A DNA stretch of 64,000 nt from Paenibacillus sp. FSL R10-2782 (GCF_038592985.1 NZ_CP151951.1:4876501-4940500); one strand, 5' to 3'. Shown: positions 36,301-47,900, numbered from the stretch's first letter. The notes: generated by a model not told the origin, from the sequence alone. Translations and numbers: made by a program.

Positions 36301-38810
36301 TCGACATGGGAACTTAAGACGGCAATCGTAGGATAGGTCAGCAGTTCTTTCATCCCCACCTGGTAGCCCGCTTGGTACAGCTTCGCTGACACCTGGATGG
36401 ACTTGATGGAGTCCCCGCCCAGATCCAGGAAGGAATCATGAATGCCGACCTGCGCCACCCCTAATACCGCTGCCCAGATCGAGACGAGTTGCTCCTCAAC
36501 TGCATTGCGCGGCGGTGCATAATCAACACCTGGCTCCAAGTACGCCTGTGGCGCGGGCAGTGCCTTGCGGTCTACTTTTCCGTTGGACGTCAGCGGCAGC
36601 GCCTCCAGAGGCACGAAGTAGGTCGGGATCATATACTCCGGCAGCGACGTACTCAGCGCTGCCCGCAATTCTCTACCCGTCATTTTTCCGTCCGTGACGA
36701 CGTAGGCACACAGCTCCTGCCATCCGCTTTCTGCCGAGCGGGCGATCACTACCACCTCTCGGACCGCAGCCAGCGCCCGAATCGCACCTTCCACTTCCCC
36801 CAGCTCAATCCGGTAGCCCCGGATTTTCACCTGATCGTCCGTGCGGCCAATATACTCCAGCTCCCCGTCGATCCGCCGGCGTGCTACGTCACCCGCCCGG
36901 TACATCCGTTGCCCCGCTACAAAGGGATTCGCCACAAACTTCTCTGCCGTCTGCTCCGCCCGGTTCAGGTACCCTCGGGCTACCCCGTCTCCGCCAATGT
37001 ACATCTCGCCTGCGACCCCGGCTGGCACCGGCTGTCCATACGGATCCAGCACATAAATGCTCGTATTCGCTGCCGGACGGCCAATCGGCACATACTCGCC
37101 CATCGGGCGGGCCGGATCATACAGATAGCTCATACAACCGACGACGGTCTCCGTCGGGCCGTATTCGTTGAACAGCAGCACCGTGCCACCGCTTTGCTCC
37201 CAAATCCCTGCCGCAAGCTTCGCGCTCAGATTCTCTCCGCCGACGATCATTCGGCGGATCGTGCTGTCCTGCACCAGCCCCAGTTCATGCACCAGATGCA
37301 GGTGAGCCGGGGTCAGCTTGATCAGATCGATCCGGGGATCGCGGAAGATGCGCGGCAGCAGCGCCGCTTTATCGTCACCCGGGTACACGATCACTGTATT
37401 TCCCGTGATCAGCGGCGTGAAGATGCTCGTCACCGTCAGGTCAAAGGCCAGGGAGGAATACAATGGGAACGTCGTCTTCATCCCTTGTACATACGTGCGG
37501 CTGGACCACCAAATATAGTTGGTCAGCCCCTGATGTTCAATTAACACGCCCTTGGGCTGACCCGTGGAGCCGGAGGTGTAAATCATGTAGGCCAAATGCT
37601 GCATCCGATCTCGGGGAGCGTCCAGCTCCTCCACAGGGGCAGCCGTTTCCTCCAGTGCCCCGTTCGCTCCAAGGAGTAGTACCCTACCGTTATAGTCCGC
37701 CGGAAGCTGGACTCCGTCCCCCACCAGCGCAATGCGAGCGCCGGAATCTTGAAGCATGTAGGCGATCCGTTCGTCTGGAGAAGCCGGGTCCATCGGCACG
37801 TAGGCCCCGCCTGCTTTCAGGACAGCGAGAATGGCGATGACCACCTCTGCGCTGTGTTCGGCACAGATCGCAACCCGATGGTCGGCCTGCACGCCCGCTG
37901 CCCGGAGGGTATGCGCCATCCGATTGGCCTGAGCATTAAGCTCCCGGTAGGTAAGCCTGCGATCCTCGCAGATGACTGCCGTCTGTTCCGGTGTACGCGC
38001 CACCTGTTGTTCAAACAGTTGCTCCACCGTCTGCTCCCGCGGATAATCTGCTGCCGTATCGTTCCAGCGATAAAGATATTCCTGACTCTGATTTTCCGGC
38101 AGCGTCTCTATATCACCGAGTGCCTGATCCGGTTGAAACAGCATCACAGATAAAAGGTGGTTTAAATGCGCAACCAGTTGCTTGATATAAGCTTCTTCGT
38201 AGCTTTGCGCATTGTACTGAAGCTGAACATTAATGCCATCCTTCTTCATTACAAAATGAAACTGTATATCCACATTTACATTGGTTGTTTCCAGAAGTGA
38301 ATGGAGACTGTCCAATGCAACAAGCGTAGGAATGACAGGACGGTTGGCCGAATCATATTGCATACGGAGTTTTCCGACCATTTTTCTGAATGGCAGCCCT
38401 TGATGCTCCAAACTATCGCTTAACGACTGCTTAACCTCATTAAATAATGACTTAAATGAATGAGTAGGCTCCAGTTTACTTTTAATAATAAGAAATTTAT
38501 TGATCCGGTTATGTACATCTTTTGATGTGGGTATACCGAGCAAAACGTTATTTTCGCCTGTGTATTTATTTAATAAACTGGTTACCCCAGCTAATAGAAT
38601 TATAAAAACCGCCATGCTGGAACCGCCAGACAGTTGTAAAATCCGCTGTGAGACTGCTGCAGATAACGGTTCACATAAGGTTTCCCGTCCATTTATGTGT
38701 AATTCTGATCCACCCTTAGAAGCAGAATTGCAAAATGGGAAGGCCGTAGGTGCATCGTCAGCTTGAAACGTTTGATTCCAAAATAACTCCTGTTGTTTAA
38801 ACTCTGACAT
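30357..38810 (-). CDS. NRPS 2: modules 5 (D-Asn) and 6 (unassigned)
   Basis: 2817 residues from the ATG at 38810 (GGGGGTC site). Domains: half condensation domain (1–230, starts MSEFKQQELFWNQ; no HHxxxDG); A5 (257–747), pocket DLTKIGEVGK, Asn; carrier T5, GGDS (~797); epimerase (843–1287, HHWVIDG); C6 (1320–1757, HHMLMDG); A6 (1773–2273), pocket DAWESGTVEK, which I cannot match; carrier T6, GGHS (~2320); complete C-terminal condensation domain (2373–2810). Acidic residues at pocket positions 4 and 9 of A6 recall diamino-acid codes such as Dab (DVGEISSIDK), so a basic residue is possible. The A5–T5–E5 part is nearly identical to module 1 of NRPS 1. The tail ends LGLIEISI. Confidence 0.95.
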   Translation of the reverse strand: MSEFKQQELFWNQTFQADDAPTAFPFCNSASKGGSELHINGRETLCEPLSAAVSQRILQLSGGSSMAVFIILLAGVTSLLNKYTGENNVLLGIPTSKDVHNRINKFLIIKSKLEPTHSFKSLFNEVKQSLSDSLEHQGLPFRKMVGKLRMQYDSANRPVIPTLVALDSLHSLLETTNVNVDIQFHFVMKKDGINVQLQYNAQSYEEAYIKQLVAHLNHLLSVMLFQPDQALGDIETLPENQSQEYLYRWNDTAADYPREQTVEQLFEQQVARTPEQTAVICEDRRLTYRELNAQANRMAHTLRAAGVQADHRVAICAEHSAEVVIAILAVLKAGGAYVPMDPASPDERIAYMLQDSGARIALVGDGVQLPADYNGRVLLLGANGALEETAAPVEELDAPRDRMQHLAYMIYTSGSTGQPKGVLIEHQGLTNYIWWSSRTYVQGMKTTFPLYSSLAFDLTVTSIFTPLITGNTVIVYPGDDKAALLPRIFRDPRIDLIKLTPAHLHLVHELGLVQDSTIRRMIVGGENLSAKLAAGIWEQSGGTVLLFNEYGPTETVVGCMSYLYDPARPMGEYVPIGRPAANTSIYVLDPYGQPVPAGVAGEMYIGGDGVARGYLNRAEQTAEKFVANPFVAGQRMYRAGDVARRRIDGELEYIGRTDDQVKIRGYRIELGEVEGAIRALAAVREVVVIARSAESGWQELCAYVVTDGKMTGRELRAALSTSLPEYMIPTYFVPLEALPLTSNGKVDRKALPAPQAYLEPGVDYAPPRNAVEEQLVSIWAAVLGVAQVGIHDSFLDLGGDSIKSIQVSAKLYQAGYQVGMKELLTYPTIAVLSSHVEPVRRTAEQGEIRGVTGMTPIQQAFVIEQPTDLHHYNQCVVLQRSDGWEVRALQAAMQALTDHHDALRTVLRQSDSGYTAWTRQIGEGAGYSLEVLDMAPDTDSEEAIEAEASRIQATVDLNEGPLVKLGLFRCTDGDHLLVAIHHWVIDGVSWRILLEDLDTAYTQAQQGEPIRLPMKTDAFQAWAEGLSHYARSEALQAEAGYWAGIQATAAPELPQDYAETSVSLVKDSEEVTVQWTAGETEQLLKQSHRAYTTEMNDLLLTALGRAIQAWTGITEVAISLEGHGREAIVPELDVTRTVGWFTSRYPVRLSFPAGQALSAQIKTVKEELRRVPNKGIGYGLLRYTSDQTEDGMAGPTPEISFNYLGQYDLNSDGHMRPSPYPGGLTVSERHVRPYLLEIHGMVYEGKLSLTIYYSHTQYKKESIEQLGNCLRTSLQEIILHCISKEGTELTPSDVSFSEMEIAELDRLIQSTQQLGELESLYPMTPMQKGMLFHSLLDSQSEAYFEQMIIHLKGQLDLDILAQSLNRLGQRHAVFRTSFYRGWNKEALQVVFQKSRIDLVYQDINCIDKSERNDRVFHLAAEDRRRGFDLEQDALTRFTVLQSGPDEYDLIWSFHHMLMDGWCIPMVTQELFELYDAISQRRPPRLKEVFPYSSYVNWLGAQNQKEASDYWKHYLAGYEGHTSLSSVLPPSPVGEPCQEKLAWSLGEDLTTKLKNTAIRQHVTVNTLMQTVWGLLLQRYNNTTDVVFGSVVSGRPPHLPGIQDMIGLFINTVPVRIQCSPDQTFSEIIRIVQQQAVASHSYETFPLYEIQAQTDQKQKLITHIMVFENYPIEQALIQGSDPEATSLQILDVKTSEQTNYDFMISVVPGGNMQIEFQYNTETYSHAHVARMKGHLERIITQATNSPDLVIRKLDILTREESQNILEHFNNTAAVIPEHILIHQFFEAQVARTPERIALVYGEVQMTYAELNAQANRLARTLRKAGVREDHPVAILFERSPQVILSMLAIWKAGGAYVPIDPEYPASRTEYMLEDSGAAVLLTDYHTQHPINFAGESIIVDHTSCGDEDSHNLECNCSISNLAYIIYTSGSTGQPKGVAVEHRSVLNFLHTLEQRSPLEAEDVLLQKTSVSFDASVWELCWWMLRGACLSILEPGEEKDPAAITAAVQRYGVSHLEFAPSMLQAFVDYVREYSAADQLATLKYISVGGEMLSSSLARQFYDVLTIPNGTQLYNTYGPTEATVEVASYLCHDQHFENSIPIGTPNLNTRLYILNESLQPQPIGIAGELYIAGAGVARGYVNQPEATASRFVPDPFQTEPNAKMYRTGDLAVFGSEGYVYCLGRLDDQVKIRGFRIEMGEIENVLLKLESVQEAIVLARDDGDGDKVLCAYITAGEYLSAKDVRAAVARYLPAYMVPSFVIQLDRMPWTTSGKINRQALPVPAADQQSAESYIPPRTHTEQLLTAIWADILKRERVSITDHFFDIGGHSLKATQLVAKIHKELNAKVTLKDIFTYPTIEDLAGYVDRMENRTSYTPIPKAQESVYYPVSSAQKRLFIASQSTGGEMIYNMPAVLIVEGALDVDRLEYSLRQLIQRHEPLRTGFEAIEGEPVQYVHAEAAFDLEQINSGETTAVEVIISNFIRPFELHQPPLMRAGVVPLGNSRHLLLFDMHHLISDGISMNIFMKEFIEFYEGKSMPPLTIQYKDYAVWQQQQLENEDMHKHAKYWLNMFNGDLPKLELPTDYERLPVQSHEGEQFQFDADITVSQGIMNLEKRTGATLHMILWAAYTVLLAKYSGQEDVIVGAPMAGRTHVDTEPLIGMFVNTLAIRNYPAAEKSFLTYLQEVKDTMTSAFEHQSYPFEELVDKLHLKRDISRTPLFDTMLVLQNTEETTLAIDSLTFTPYTNAYNTAKFDLTLYATADEQGLRFSFEYSTRLFKAKTMERMSNDLLLILNAISTDPRRKLMDISLSEMDENELGLIEISI
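35205..38063. repeat. A–T–E (Asn) repeat unit, copy in NRPS 2
   Basis: Nearly identical to 52965–55822 at a constant offset of ~17.76 kb, covering most of the epimerase, the carrier and the whole Asn adenylation domain. The first ~1.6 kb in coding direction also matches 40505–42096. By eye it is more GC-rich than its surroundings (35/60 G+C in line 36781 against 27/60 in line 38281). Confidence 0.9.
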
Positions 38811-38911
38811 GATCTGACCCCCAGTATGTTAATGATGAATTATGGTACATAACCATCTAAATAGCATCTAAATAGCATCTATAGAGCAACATATTGAGCC
38901 TCTTCCGAAAT

Positions 38912-38940
38912 GGAGAGAATGTGTCTTACACACCCTCTCC
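38912..38940 (-). other. intercistronic hairpin between NRPS 1 and NRPS 2
   Basis: In the 145-bp gap, GGAGAGAATGTGT (38912–38924) pairs with ACACACCCTCTCC (38928–38940) apart from two wobbles. No T-run follows on the minus strand. It may protect or process the polycistronic mRNA. The same gap holds a short tandem repeat (CATCTAAATAG, 38854–38880). Confidence 0.4.
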
Positions 38941-38955
38941 TTCCGAAAGCAAGGA

Positions 38956-41900
38956 TTAGAAACTCAGTTCAATGGAACTAATAACACTTTGATCCGGTAC
39001 CCTTTTTTCAATTAATTTAATGTCCTGAATAGGAATTTCAGGCTGTTGCACCACTTCAGACAGAACAGACAACAAATCTGTGGCAAGTACATGAATTGTT
39101 TCCATCTCAAACAGATACCGGCTGAATTCAAACTCGCATCGCAGTTGTTCTCCTTCGGGCTGAACATATAACGTTAAATCAAACTTGGCACTTTTCCGTG
39201 ACTGTTCGTAAGAAGAAAAGACGAGGGAGTCCATTTCAACTGCTATTTCACCCATATTCTGATATACCAGCATAGTGTCAAACAAAGGATTGCGTCCCGG
39301 TTCACGTTGCAACTGCAAATGTTTCAAAATCTCTTCAAACGGATAATCCTGATGCTCGTATGCATTAAGCATCGTTTGTTTTACATCCTGTACATAATCC
39401 GAAAATGTTTTTCCAGCAAACGGTTGATGGCGCACCGCCAGTGTATTGACGAACATTCCAATTAACGGCTCCATGTCGGCGTGGGTTCTTCCCGCCACGG
39501 AAGTACCAATAATCATGTCATCCTGCCCACTGTATTTAGCCAGCAAAACGGTATATGCAGCCATGAATACCATAAAGAGCGTTGCGTCCGTGCTTTCGGC
39601 AAGCTGCTGTAATTCCTGTGCAAGAGATTTTTCAATTACAAAATGATGGACATCTCCTTCATAGCTGCGCACTGTTGGTCTTTCATAATCTGTAGGCAGT
39701 TCCAGCTGGGGCAAGTCCCCTTTGAACATTTCCAGCCAGTAATCCTCGTGGCGCTTGTATGCACCATCTGCTATTTGAGCTTGCTGCCAGACTGCATAAT
39801 CTTTGTACTGAATACGAAGCGGCGGTAACGTTTCTCCGCCATACAGTCTTATAAATTCCTGGACCAAGATGTTCATCGAAACCCCGTCCGATACCAGGTG
39901 ATGCATATCAAATAATAAAATATGGCGTTCAGCATCTGTTTGAATGATTCCAACACGAAGCAACGGAGGGCGCTGCAGGTCGAACACACGCACAAACTCC
40001 CAAATACAAGAATCGATTTGATCCTCCGTTGCGTGAAGTAGCTCAACCTCAAACGGAGCATTTGGATAAATAAACTGTGCTGGCTCTCCTGCTGCCAGTT
40101 CAAACCCGGTTCGCAAAGATTCGTGCCGCCCTATGAGTTGTTGGAAGGCCTGTTCCAGACGGTTGACATCAAGAGAGCCAGTAACGATCAACGCACCTGG
40201 CATATTATACGTAAGCTGCGCACCTTCAGCCTGACTTGCAAGGAACAGGCGTCTTTGAGCTGAAGATACTGGATAATATGCCTGCTCCGCAGCAACCGGA
40301 ATGGAATAATACGTATGTGAATCCAGCCCGGTAATCAGCTCTGACAAACGTTCAATGGTCGGAAAGCGGAATACATCCTTCAAAGAAATGGATGCATCCA
40401 TCTGTTTTTGAATTTGGGAAACGAGTGTTGTAGCTTTGAGTGAATGTCCCCCTTTGTCAAAAAATGAATCCGTTATTCCGATACGCTCTACATCAAGTAT
40501 TTCTGCCCAGATCGAGACGAGTTGCTCCTCAACTGCATTGCGCGGCGGTGCATAAGCAACACCTGGCTCCAAGTACGCCTGTGGCGCGGGCAGTGCCTTG
40601 CGGTCTACTTTTCCGTTGGACGTCAGCGGCAGCGCCTCCAGAGGCACGAAGTAGGTCGGGATCATATACTCCGGCAGCGACGTACTCAGCACTGCCCGCA
40701 ATTCTCTACCCGTCATTTTTCCGTCCGTGACGACGTAGGCACACAGCTCCTGCCATCCGCTTTCTGCCGAGCGCGCGATCACTACCACCTCTCGGACCGC
40801 AGCCAGCGCCCGAATCGCACCTTCCACTTCCCCCAGCTCAATCCGGTAGCCCCGGATTTTCACCTGATCGTCCGTGCGGCCGATATACTCCAGCTCCCCG
40901 TCGATCCGCCGGCGCGCTACGTCACCCGCCCGGTACATCCGTTGCCCCGCTACAAAGGGATTCGCCACAAACTTCTCTGCCGTCTGCTCCGCCCGGTTCA
41001 GGTACCCCCGGGCTACCCCGTCTCCGCCAATGTACATCTCGCCTGCGACCCCGGCTGGCACCGGCTGTCCATACGGATCCAGCACATAAATGCTCGTATT
41101 CGCTGCCGGACGGCCAATCGGCACATACTCGCCTATCGGGCGGGCCGGATCATACAGATAGCTCATACAACCGACGACGGTCTCCGTCGGGCCGTATTCG
41201 TTGAACAGGCGCACCGTGCCACCGCTTTGCTCCCAAATCCCTGCCGCGAGCTTCGCGCTCAGATTCTCTCCGCCGACGATCATTCGGCGGATCGTGCTGT
41301 CCTGCACCAGCCCCAGTTCGTGCACCAGATGCAGGTGAGCCGGGGTCAGCTTGATCAGATCGATCCGGGGATCGCGGAAGATGCGCGGCAGCAGCGCCGC
41401 TTTATCGTCACCCGGGTACACGATCACTGTATTTCCCGTGATCAGCGGCGTGAAGATGCTCGTCACCGTCAGGTCAAAGGCCAGGGAGGAATACAATGGG
41501 AACGTCGTTTTCATCCCTTGTACATACGTGCGGCTGGACCACCAAATATAGTTGGTCAGCCCCTGATGTTCAATTAACACGCCCTTGGGCTGACCCGTGG
41601 AGCCGGAGGTGTAAATCATGTAGGCCAAATGCTGCATCCGATCTCGGGGAGCGTCCAGCTCCTCCACAGGCGGAGCCGTTTCCTCCGGTGCCCCGTTCGC
41701 TCCAAGGAGTAGCACCCTGCCGTTATAGTCCGCCGGAAGCTGGACTCCGTCCCCCACCAGCGCGATGCGAGCGCCGGAATCTTGAAGCATGTAGGCGATC
41801 CGTTCATCCGGAGAAGCCGGGTCCATCGGCACGTAGGCCCCGCCTGCTTTCAGGACGGCGAGAATGGCGATGACCACCTCTGCACTGTGTTCGGCACAGA

Positions 41901-44900
41901 TCGCAACCCGATGGTCGGCCTGCACGCCTGCTGCCCGGAGGGTATGCGCCAACCGATTGGCCTGAGCATTAAGCTCCCGGTAGGTAAGCCTGCGATCCTC
42001 GCAGATGACTGCCGTCTGTTCCGGTGTACGCCCCACCTGTTGTTCAAACAGCTGCTCCACCGTCTGCTCCCGCGGATAATCTGCTGCTGTATCGTTGAAA
42101 ACTGTTAAAATATCCTGTTTTTCTTCTTTTGTCAGCCAATCCAGTTCATGGACTCCCATGTCTGGTTTAGCGGCAGCCTGCTCCAACATTTGGAGGAATC
42201 GGCCTGCTACTTGTTCTATTATTGAGGTGTCGTAGACATTGGCATTAAATTCAAAATGAACTGTTATGTCTTCGCCAGGCAACACAATGACATTAAAGTC
42301 GTAATGCGTCTGCTCCGTGACGTGTGCATTGGAGATCAGCAAACTTTGACCCTCGTCTCCATCCATACTTGTCAACTGCTGCTCCAACGGATAATTTTCA
42401 AACACCATAATATGTGATAGTAGTTGGTGCTTCTGTGGTGTTCGCGCTTGTATTTCCATTAAGGAATACGTGTCAAACTCATGAGCAGCGAGTGCTTGCT
42501 GCTGCATCCTTAAAGCCAAATCAGCAAACGAATCATCCGCATCACAATGAACACGTACCGGAATCGTATTAATGAACAAGCCTACCATGCTTTCAATACC
42601 TGCAATAACAGGCGGTCTGCCTGACACCACCGTACCAAATACAACATCCGTATGGTTATTGTATTTTTGCAGTAGAATCCCCCATACAGCTTGCATAAAA
42701 GTATGAACCGTTACACGATTGCTATTCGCTGCCTGCTTGAGCGAATAGGTCAGCGAATGTCCAAACCGACGGATTACTCTGCCCGATTCGTAGCCTTCAA
42801 ATTCCGCAGCTTGGACCAGCTTCCCTGGCAGTATCGTTTGTTCTTCATAGCCTGCAAGATAATTATTCCAGTAAGAAGCGGCTTCCTCGACAGGACGGGA
42901 TTCAAGCCATTCGATATAGTCGCTGTACAGAGGAGCGTCTTGTAATCGAGGCTGTCTCTCATTTCGAATTGCTTCATACAATTCAAACAATTCTTGGGCG
43001 ACAAGCGGTACGCACCAGCCGTCCATAAGGATATGATGAAAGCTCCAAACCAGACGGTATGAGCGTTGCCCTGTACGTAAAACAGATAACCTCATTAGCA
43101 CATCCTGTTGGAGATTAAATCCTTTGGCCTTGTCTTGATCGGCATAGGCTGTCAGCCACTGTTCCCGCTCTGATTCTCGGATACCCCTAACATCTTCTGT
43201 GCGAAAATCAATGCGTGAATCCTGGTATACCACTTGAAGTGGGGTATCTTTCCAGCCAGTATAAAATCCAGTTCGCAATATAGCGTGTCTGTGTGTTAAT
43301 TGATCCAAGGCTTGGACAAAAGCCGCTTCATTCAAGACACCTTCCATATCAAATGTAGTCTGTTCAAAATAGGCGGCAGACTGAGGATCCAGCAGACTGT
43401 GGAACAACATTCCTTTTTGTACAGGCGTTAATGGGTAAATATTCTCTATTGCTCTGTCCTGTCCCATATGCAATATGATCTGTTCCATTTCTGGAATGCT
43501 TATCCCTTTGCATAAAATATCGCTTGGGGTCAGCTCCATCTGTTTTTTGGACATACAGTGGTTAATGATTTCGCGCAAGGAGCATTGGAGTTTCTCAGCC
43601 AGGTGTTCCACCGTTTTTTGACGGTACTGCTTTCGATTGTAGCTGATAGCAAGATTCAGACATCCGTCTGTAATCATACCGTGGAACTCCAGCACATATG
43701 GTCTCCGCCCTCCCTGACTGACATCCGAGCCACCGGAATAATGTGAAATAGACATTCCACTGTTGCTTAAATCCTGATCAAACTGGCCTAGATAATTGAA
43801 ACAGATTTCAGGTTCAACCAGCTTACCCATTTCTTCACCATGATGGGAGAGATGACGCAACAAGCTGAATCCGACTCCCTTTTGCGGTATTTCACGCAAT
43901 GCTTCTTTGACCGTTTTAATGCGAAGTCCCGTGTCTGCATCCGTTGGAATGTGTAGAAGAACAGGATATTGACTCGTGAACCATCCTACCGTCCGGCTGA
44001 TATCACAATCCGGCAACATATGCTCTCTACCGTGGCCTTCCAAATTTACAAATATATTTTCACTGCCTGTCCACCCATGGATTGCAGTTCCCAGCGCAGT
44101 AAGCAACAGATCATTAATTTCAGTACGATAGGCACGGTTCGTCTGTTTCAGCAGTTGCTCCGTCTCCATCTTTGTAAACCGCAGTGTCAGTAATTCGCTG
44201 TCTCCAATCGTGCCTTGACCCGTCTCGTCATAATCTCTAGGTAAAGGAGCTGTCTCAAAGTCTTTTACGCGTCTCCAATATTGAAGCTCCTGCTCGATGG
44301 ACGTACTATTTGCATACTGCACCAGTTGATTGGCCCATACCTGATAGGCATCCGTTTTTGACGGCAGCTTGATATCCTTGCCCGACTCTGCTTGCCCGAA
44401 GGCATTCGCCAAGTCCTCCAGTAAAATTCGCCAAGATACGCCGTCTACCACCAAATGATGAATGACAATCAGCAGATGATCACCGTCGGGACAACGGAAC
44501 AGTCCCAGTTTTACCAACGGACCTTTTTCCAGATCAATGCTGCGCTGAATTCGATTCGCGGCTTCCTCAATTTCTGCCATAACCTTAGCTGGATTGGAGG
44601 CTGTGAAGTCCAGGACTTCCAGATCGTACAATTCCCCTTCACTGATTCCACGATTCCATGCTTCATAGCCGCTGTCCGTCCGTCGATATACGGTACGTAA
44701 AGCATCGTGGTGCGTAATTATGCTGTCCATTACCTGCCGCAATGCCTCTTCTTTAAAGCCCGAAGGCCTGTGCAAGAAAAACGACTGGTTAAAATGTGCT
44801 TCATTTCCCGTTTCTTGCGTGAATAACCATCGTTGTATCGGTGTCAACTCCACTTTTCCACTAATTTCACCTTGCTCGGGTATTCTGGTCACCCGCTCTG

Positions 44901-47900
44901 TATAAGGACTGAGCGCAGCAATGCTCGGATATTTAAACAGGTCTTTCATTCCAATTTTGTAGCCGGCCTGAATCAATCGGGACGATACCTGAATGGCCTT
45001 AATGGAATCGCCACCCAAATCAAAAAAGTTATCCCCTGTTCCTATCTGCGGCACACCGAGCACCTTTTGCCAGACAGTGACCAGCACCTGCTCCACTTCG
45101 TTTCCAGGCGCGGTATACTCCACTCCGGTTTGAATACTCTCCGTTGGCACAGGCAGCTCTTTACGGTCCACTTTCCCATTAGGCGTTAGCGGTAACCGTT
45201 CCAGCGGAATCATATAGGCTGGTATCATATACGCTGGCAGCTCTTCCAATAGAGCTTCCCGTATCCGCGCGCCCGTCATCTCGCGCTCAGCTACATAGTA
45301 CGCCGCCAATTGCTTCGCGCCATCCTCCGCTTCATGGACAACCACAGCCGCTTGCTGGACGAAGGGCAGGCTCTGCAGCTTCGCTTCAATCTCTCCCGGC
45401 TCAATCCGGTATCCTCGGATCTTCACCTGTTGGTCCAGCCGTCCCAGATAGCTGATTGTTCCGTCTGGACGCCAGCGTCCCCGGTCCCCCGTCCGGTATA
45501 ACCGTTCACCCGCTGCCCATGGATGCGGCACAAACCGCTCACGGGTTAATTCCTCCTGATTCAAATAACCACGGGCCAGACCAGCTCCCCCGACCCAGAT
45601 TTCTCCCGCCATCCCTATCGGCAGGAGCCGCCCCTCTTGATCCATAATGTAGGCGGTTGAGTTGGCGATCGGTCGCCCAATCGGAATATGGTTGGTATAG
45701 TCCTGGTCAATCTCAAAGCTGCAGGAAAAGGTTGTGTTTTCCGTCGGACCATAACCATTCACCAGCGTGACATTCGGGCATGCGCGGCGTACCGCCGATA
45801 CGACCGATGGCACGAGCGCATCCCCTCCCACAATGAGGTAACGCAGCGGCTCAAACTGTGCTGGCTCTTGCTGCGCCAACTGATGGAACAGTGGCGCGGT
45901 CAGCCACATGACCGTAATTTGGTGCTCTCGGATAGCTTCCCCCAGCAGTTCTGCACTCAACAGAACCATCTCGGGTACAATGACCAGCCTCAGCCCGTTC
46001 AGCAAGGCCCCCCAAATTTCAAACGTACAGGCGTCAAAAACCAGCGCCCCTGTTAGCAAAATACGGTCAGCAGGTGTCCATGCTACAACATTTGTTTCTT
46101 TCACCAAACGTACGACACTTCGCTGCTCCACCATGACCCCTTTGGGTTGTCCGGTCGAACCTGAGGTATACATCACATAAGCCAGATGATGGGCTTCTGA
46201 TACGCTCGGCAAGTCAGAGTCATCCGCAGCATATGCATTTTCGTCCCCCAGGTCCAGCATTCGGCCCTCATATCCGGCCTGCTCGACCCGTTCCATGGCC
46301 TGATGAACGGCATCTCCAGTTCCGGAAGATGCTGTCAGCAGCATGTTGACCTGACCGTCGGCCAGCATAAAGCGAATACGTTCCGCCGGATAAGTCGGAT
46401 TGATCGGTAAATAGGCGCCTCCAGCCTTCAAAATGGCTAACATTCCCACAATCATGTCTGCAGAGCGATCCGCCAAAATCCCGATCCGCTGATCCGGCTG
46501 CACGCCGCAGGCCCGCAGCGTATGCGCTAGCTGGTTCGAGCGTTTCTGCAAGGCACGGTAGGTCCAGCTCTTGTCCTCGCATACAATCGCAATTTGCTCC
46601 GGTACACGTGCTGCCTGTTCTTCAAACAACTGCGCAATGGGCAGCTCGTGCGGATATGCTTGGGCAGTATCATTAAAGACGTCCAGAATCAGACGTTTGT
46701 CCGCCTCGGTTACCCACTGGAGCTCGTTGACACGTATGTCCGGGCGTTCCGCTATTTGCCGCAAAAGATGAAGCAACTGGTTGCTGATTTGCTCTATGTC
46801 TGCCTGATTATAGACGCTTGCATTGTATTGGAACTTGAATGTGAATGTGTCCCCAGGCAGCACAATGAGATTAAAATCATAGTTCGTCTGCTCACGAATC
46901 TCCGCACCAACTATAGTCAAGCCCGTCGTATGTTCGCCTTGAATAAGCTGCTGCATTTGCTCCTCTACAGGATAATTTTCAAAAACAAGCAAATGTGTGA
47001 TTAAGTCCTGTTTTTGATGGGTATGAGCCTGAACCTCATACAATGGGTACGTATCGTAAGCCGCTGATGCCACGGAATTAGACTGAGTCCGAATCATGAT
47101 TTCAGACAGAGAATCCGTGGAATGGCATTGAATACGCACCGGGATTGTGTTAATAAATAATCCGATCATTTGCCCGGCTCCCGCCAAATCTGACGGTCTG
47201 CCCGACACGACTGTACCAAAAACTACATCTTGGCTTGCGTTTGCCATTTGGAGCCATAGTCCCCATACTGTTTGCAATACTGAGTTTAACGTCACCTGAT
47301 GTATTGCTGCTATCTGCTTTAATTGTCGTATCGAATCGTTATCAAGCTCAAGCGCCACTTCTTGGCGGATATATTTTTGATCAGAGTCCCCATCCTTCTC
47401 TCCAGGGATAGCAGTATGCTCCTCATACCCCGACAAATATTGCTCCCAATAGTGGGCTGCTTGCTCATCATCCTGCGCCGCCAGCCACTCCATATACTTG
47501 CTGTAAGGAGCTGATTTCTGTACATTAGGCTGTCGGTTTGCCAGAAAAGCCGAGTAATACTCGAACAGTTCACTTGTGACCAGCGGTACACACCAACCAT
47601 CCATCAAAATATGGTGAAAGCTCCAAATGAATGAGTACGTCTCATCCGCAATACGGAAAACGGCCATTCGCATCAATATATCCTGTGACAGATTGAATCC
47701 CCGTTGCTGATCCGTCTCTGCATAGGAATGCAGCCTTTGCTGTTGCTGTACCTCCTCCAGTTCCCTTATGTCTTCTGTATACAGCTCGACTTGTGGGTTC
47801 TTGTAAACGATTTGGAGAGGATAGTCTTTCCATGCTCCATCAAAACGGGTACGGAGGATAGCGTGCGCTTTTGTCAATTCCTCCAGACTTTTCCCAAAAA

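Noticed and set aside
38854..38880. Short tandem repeat CATCTAAATAG as a CRISPR or operator array
   Set aside because: Only about two and a half units without spacers; no cas genes; too little to call.
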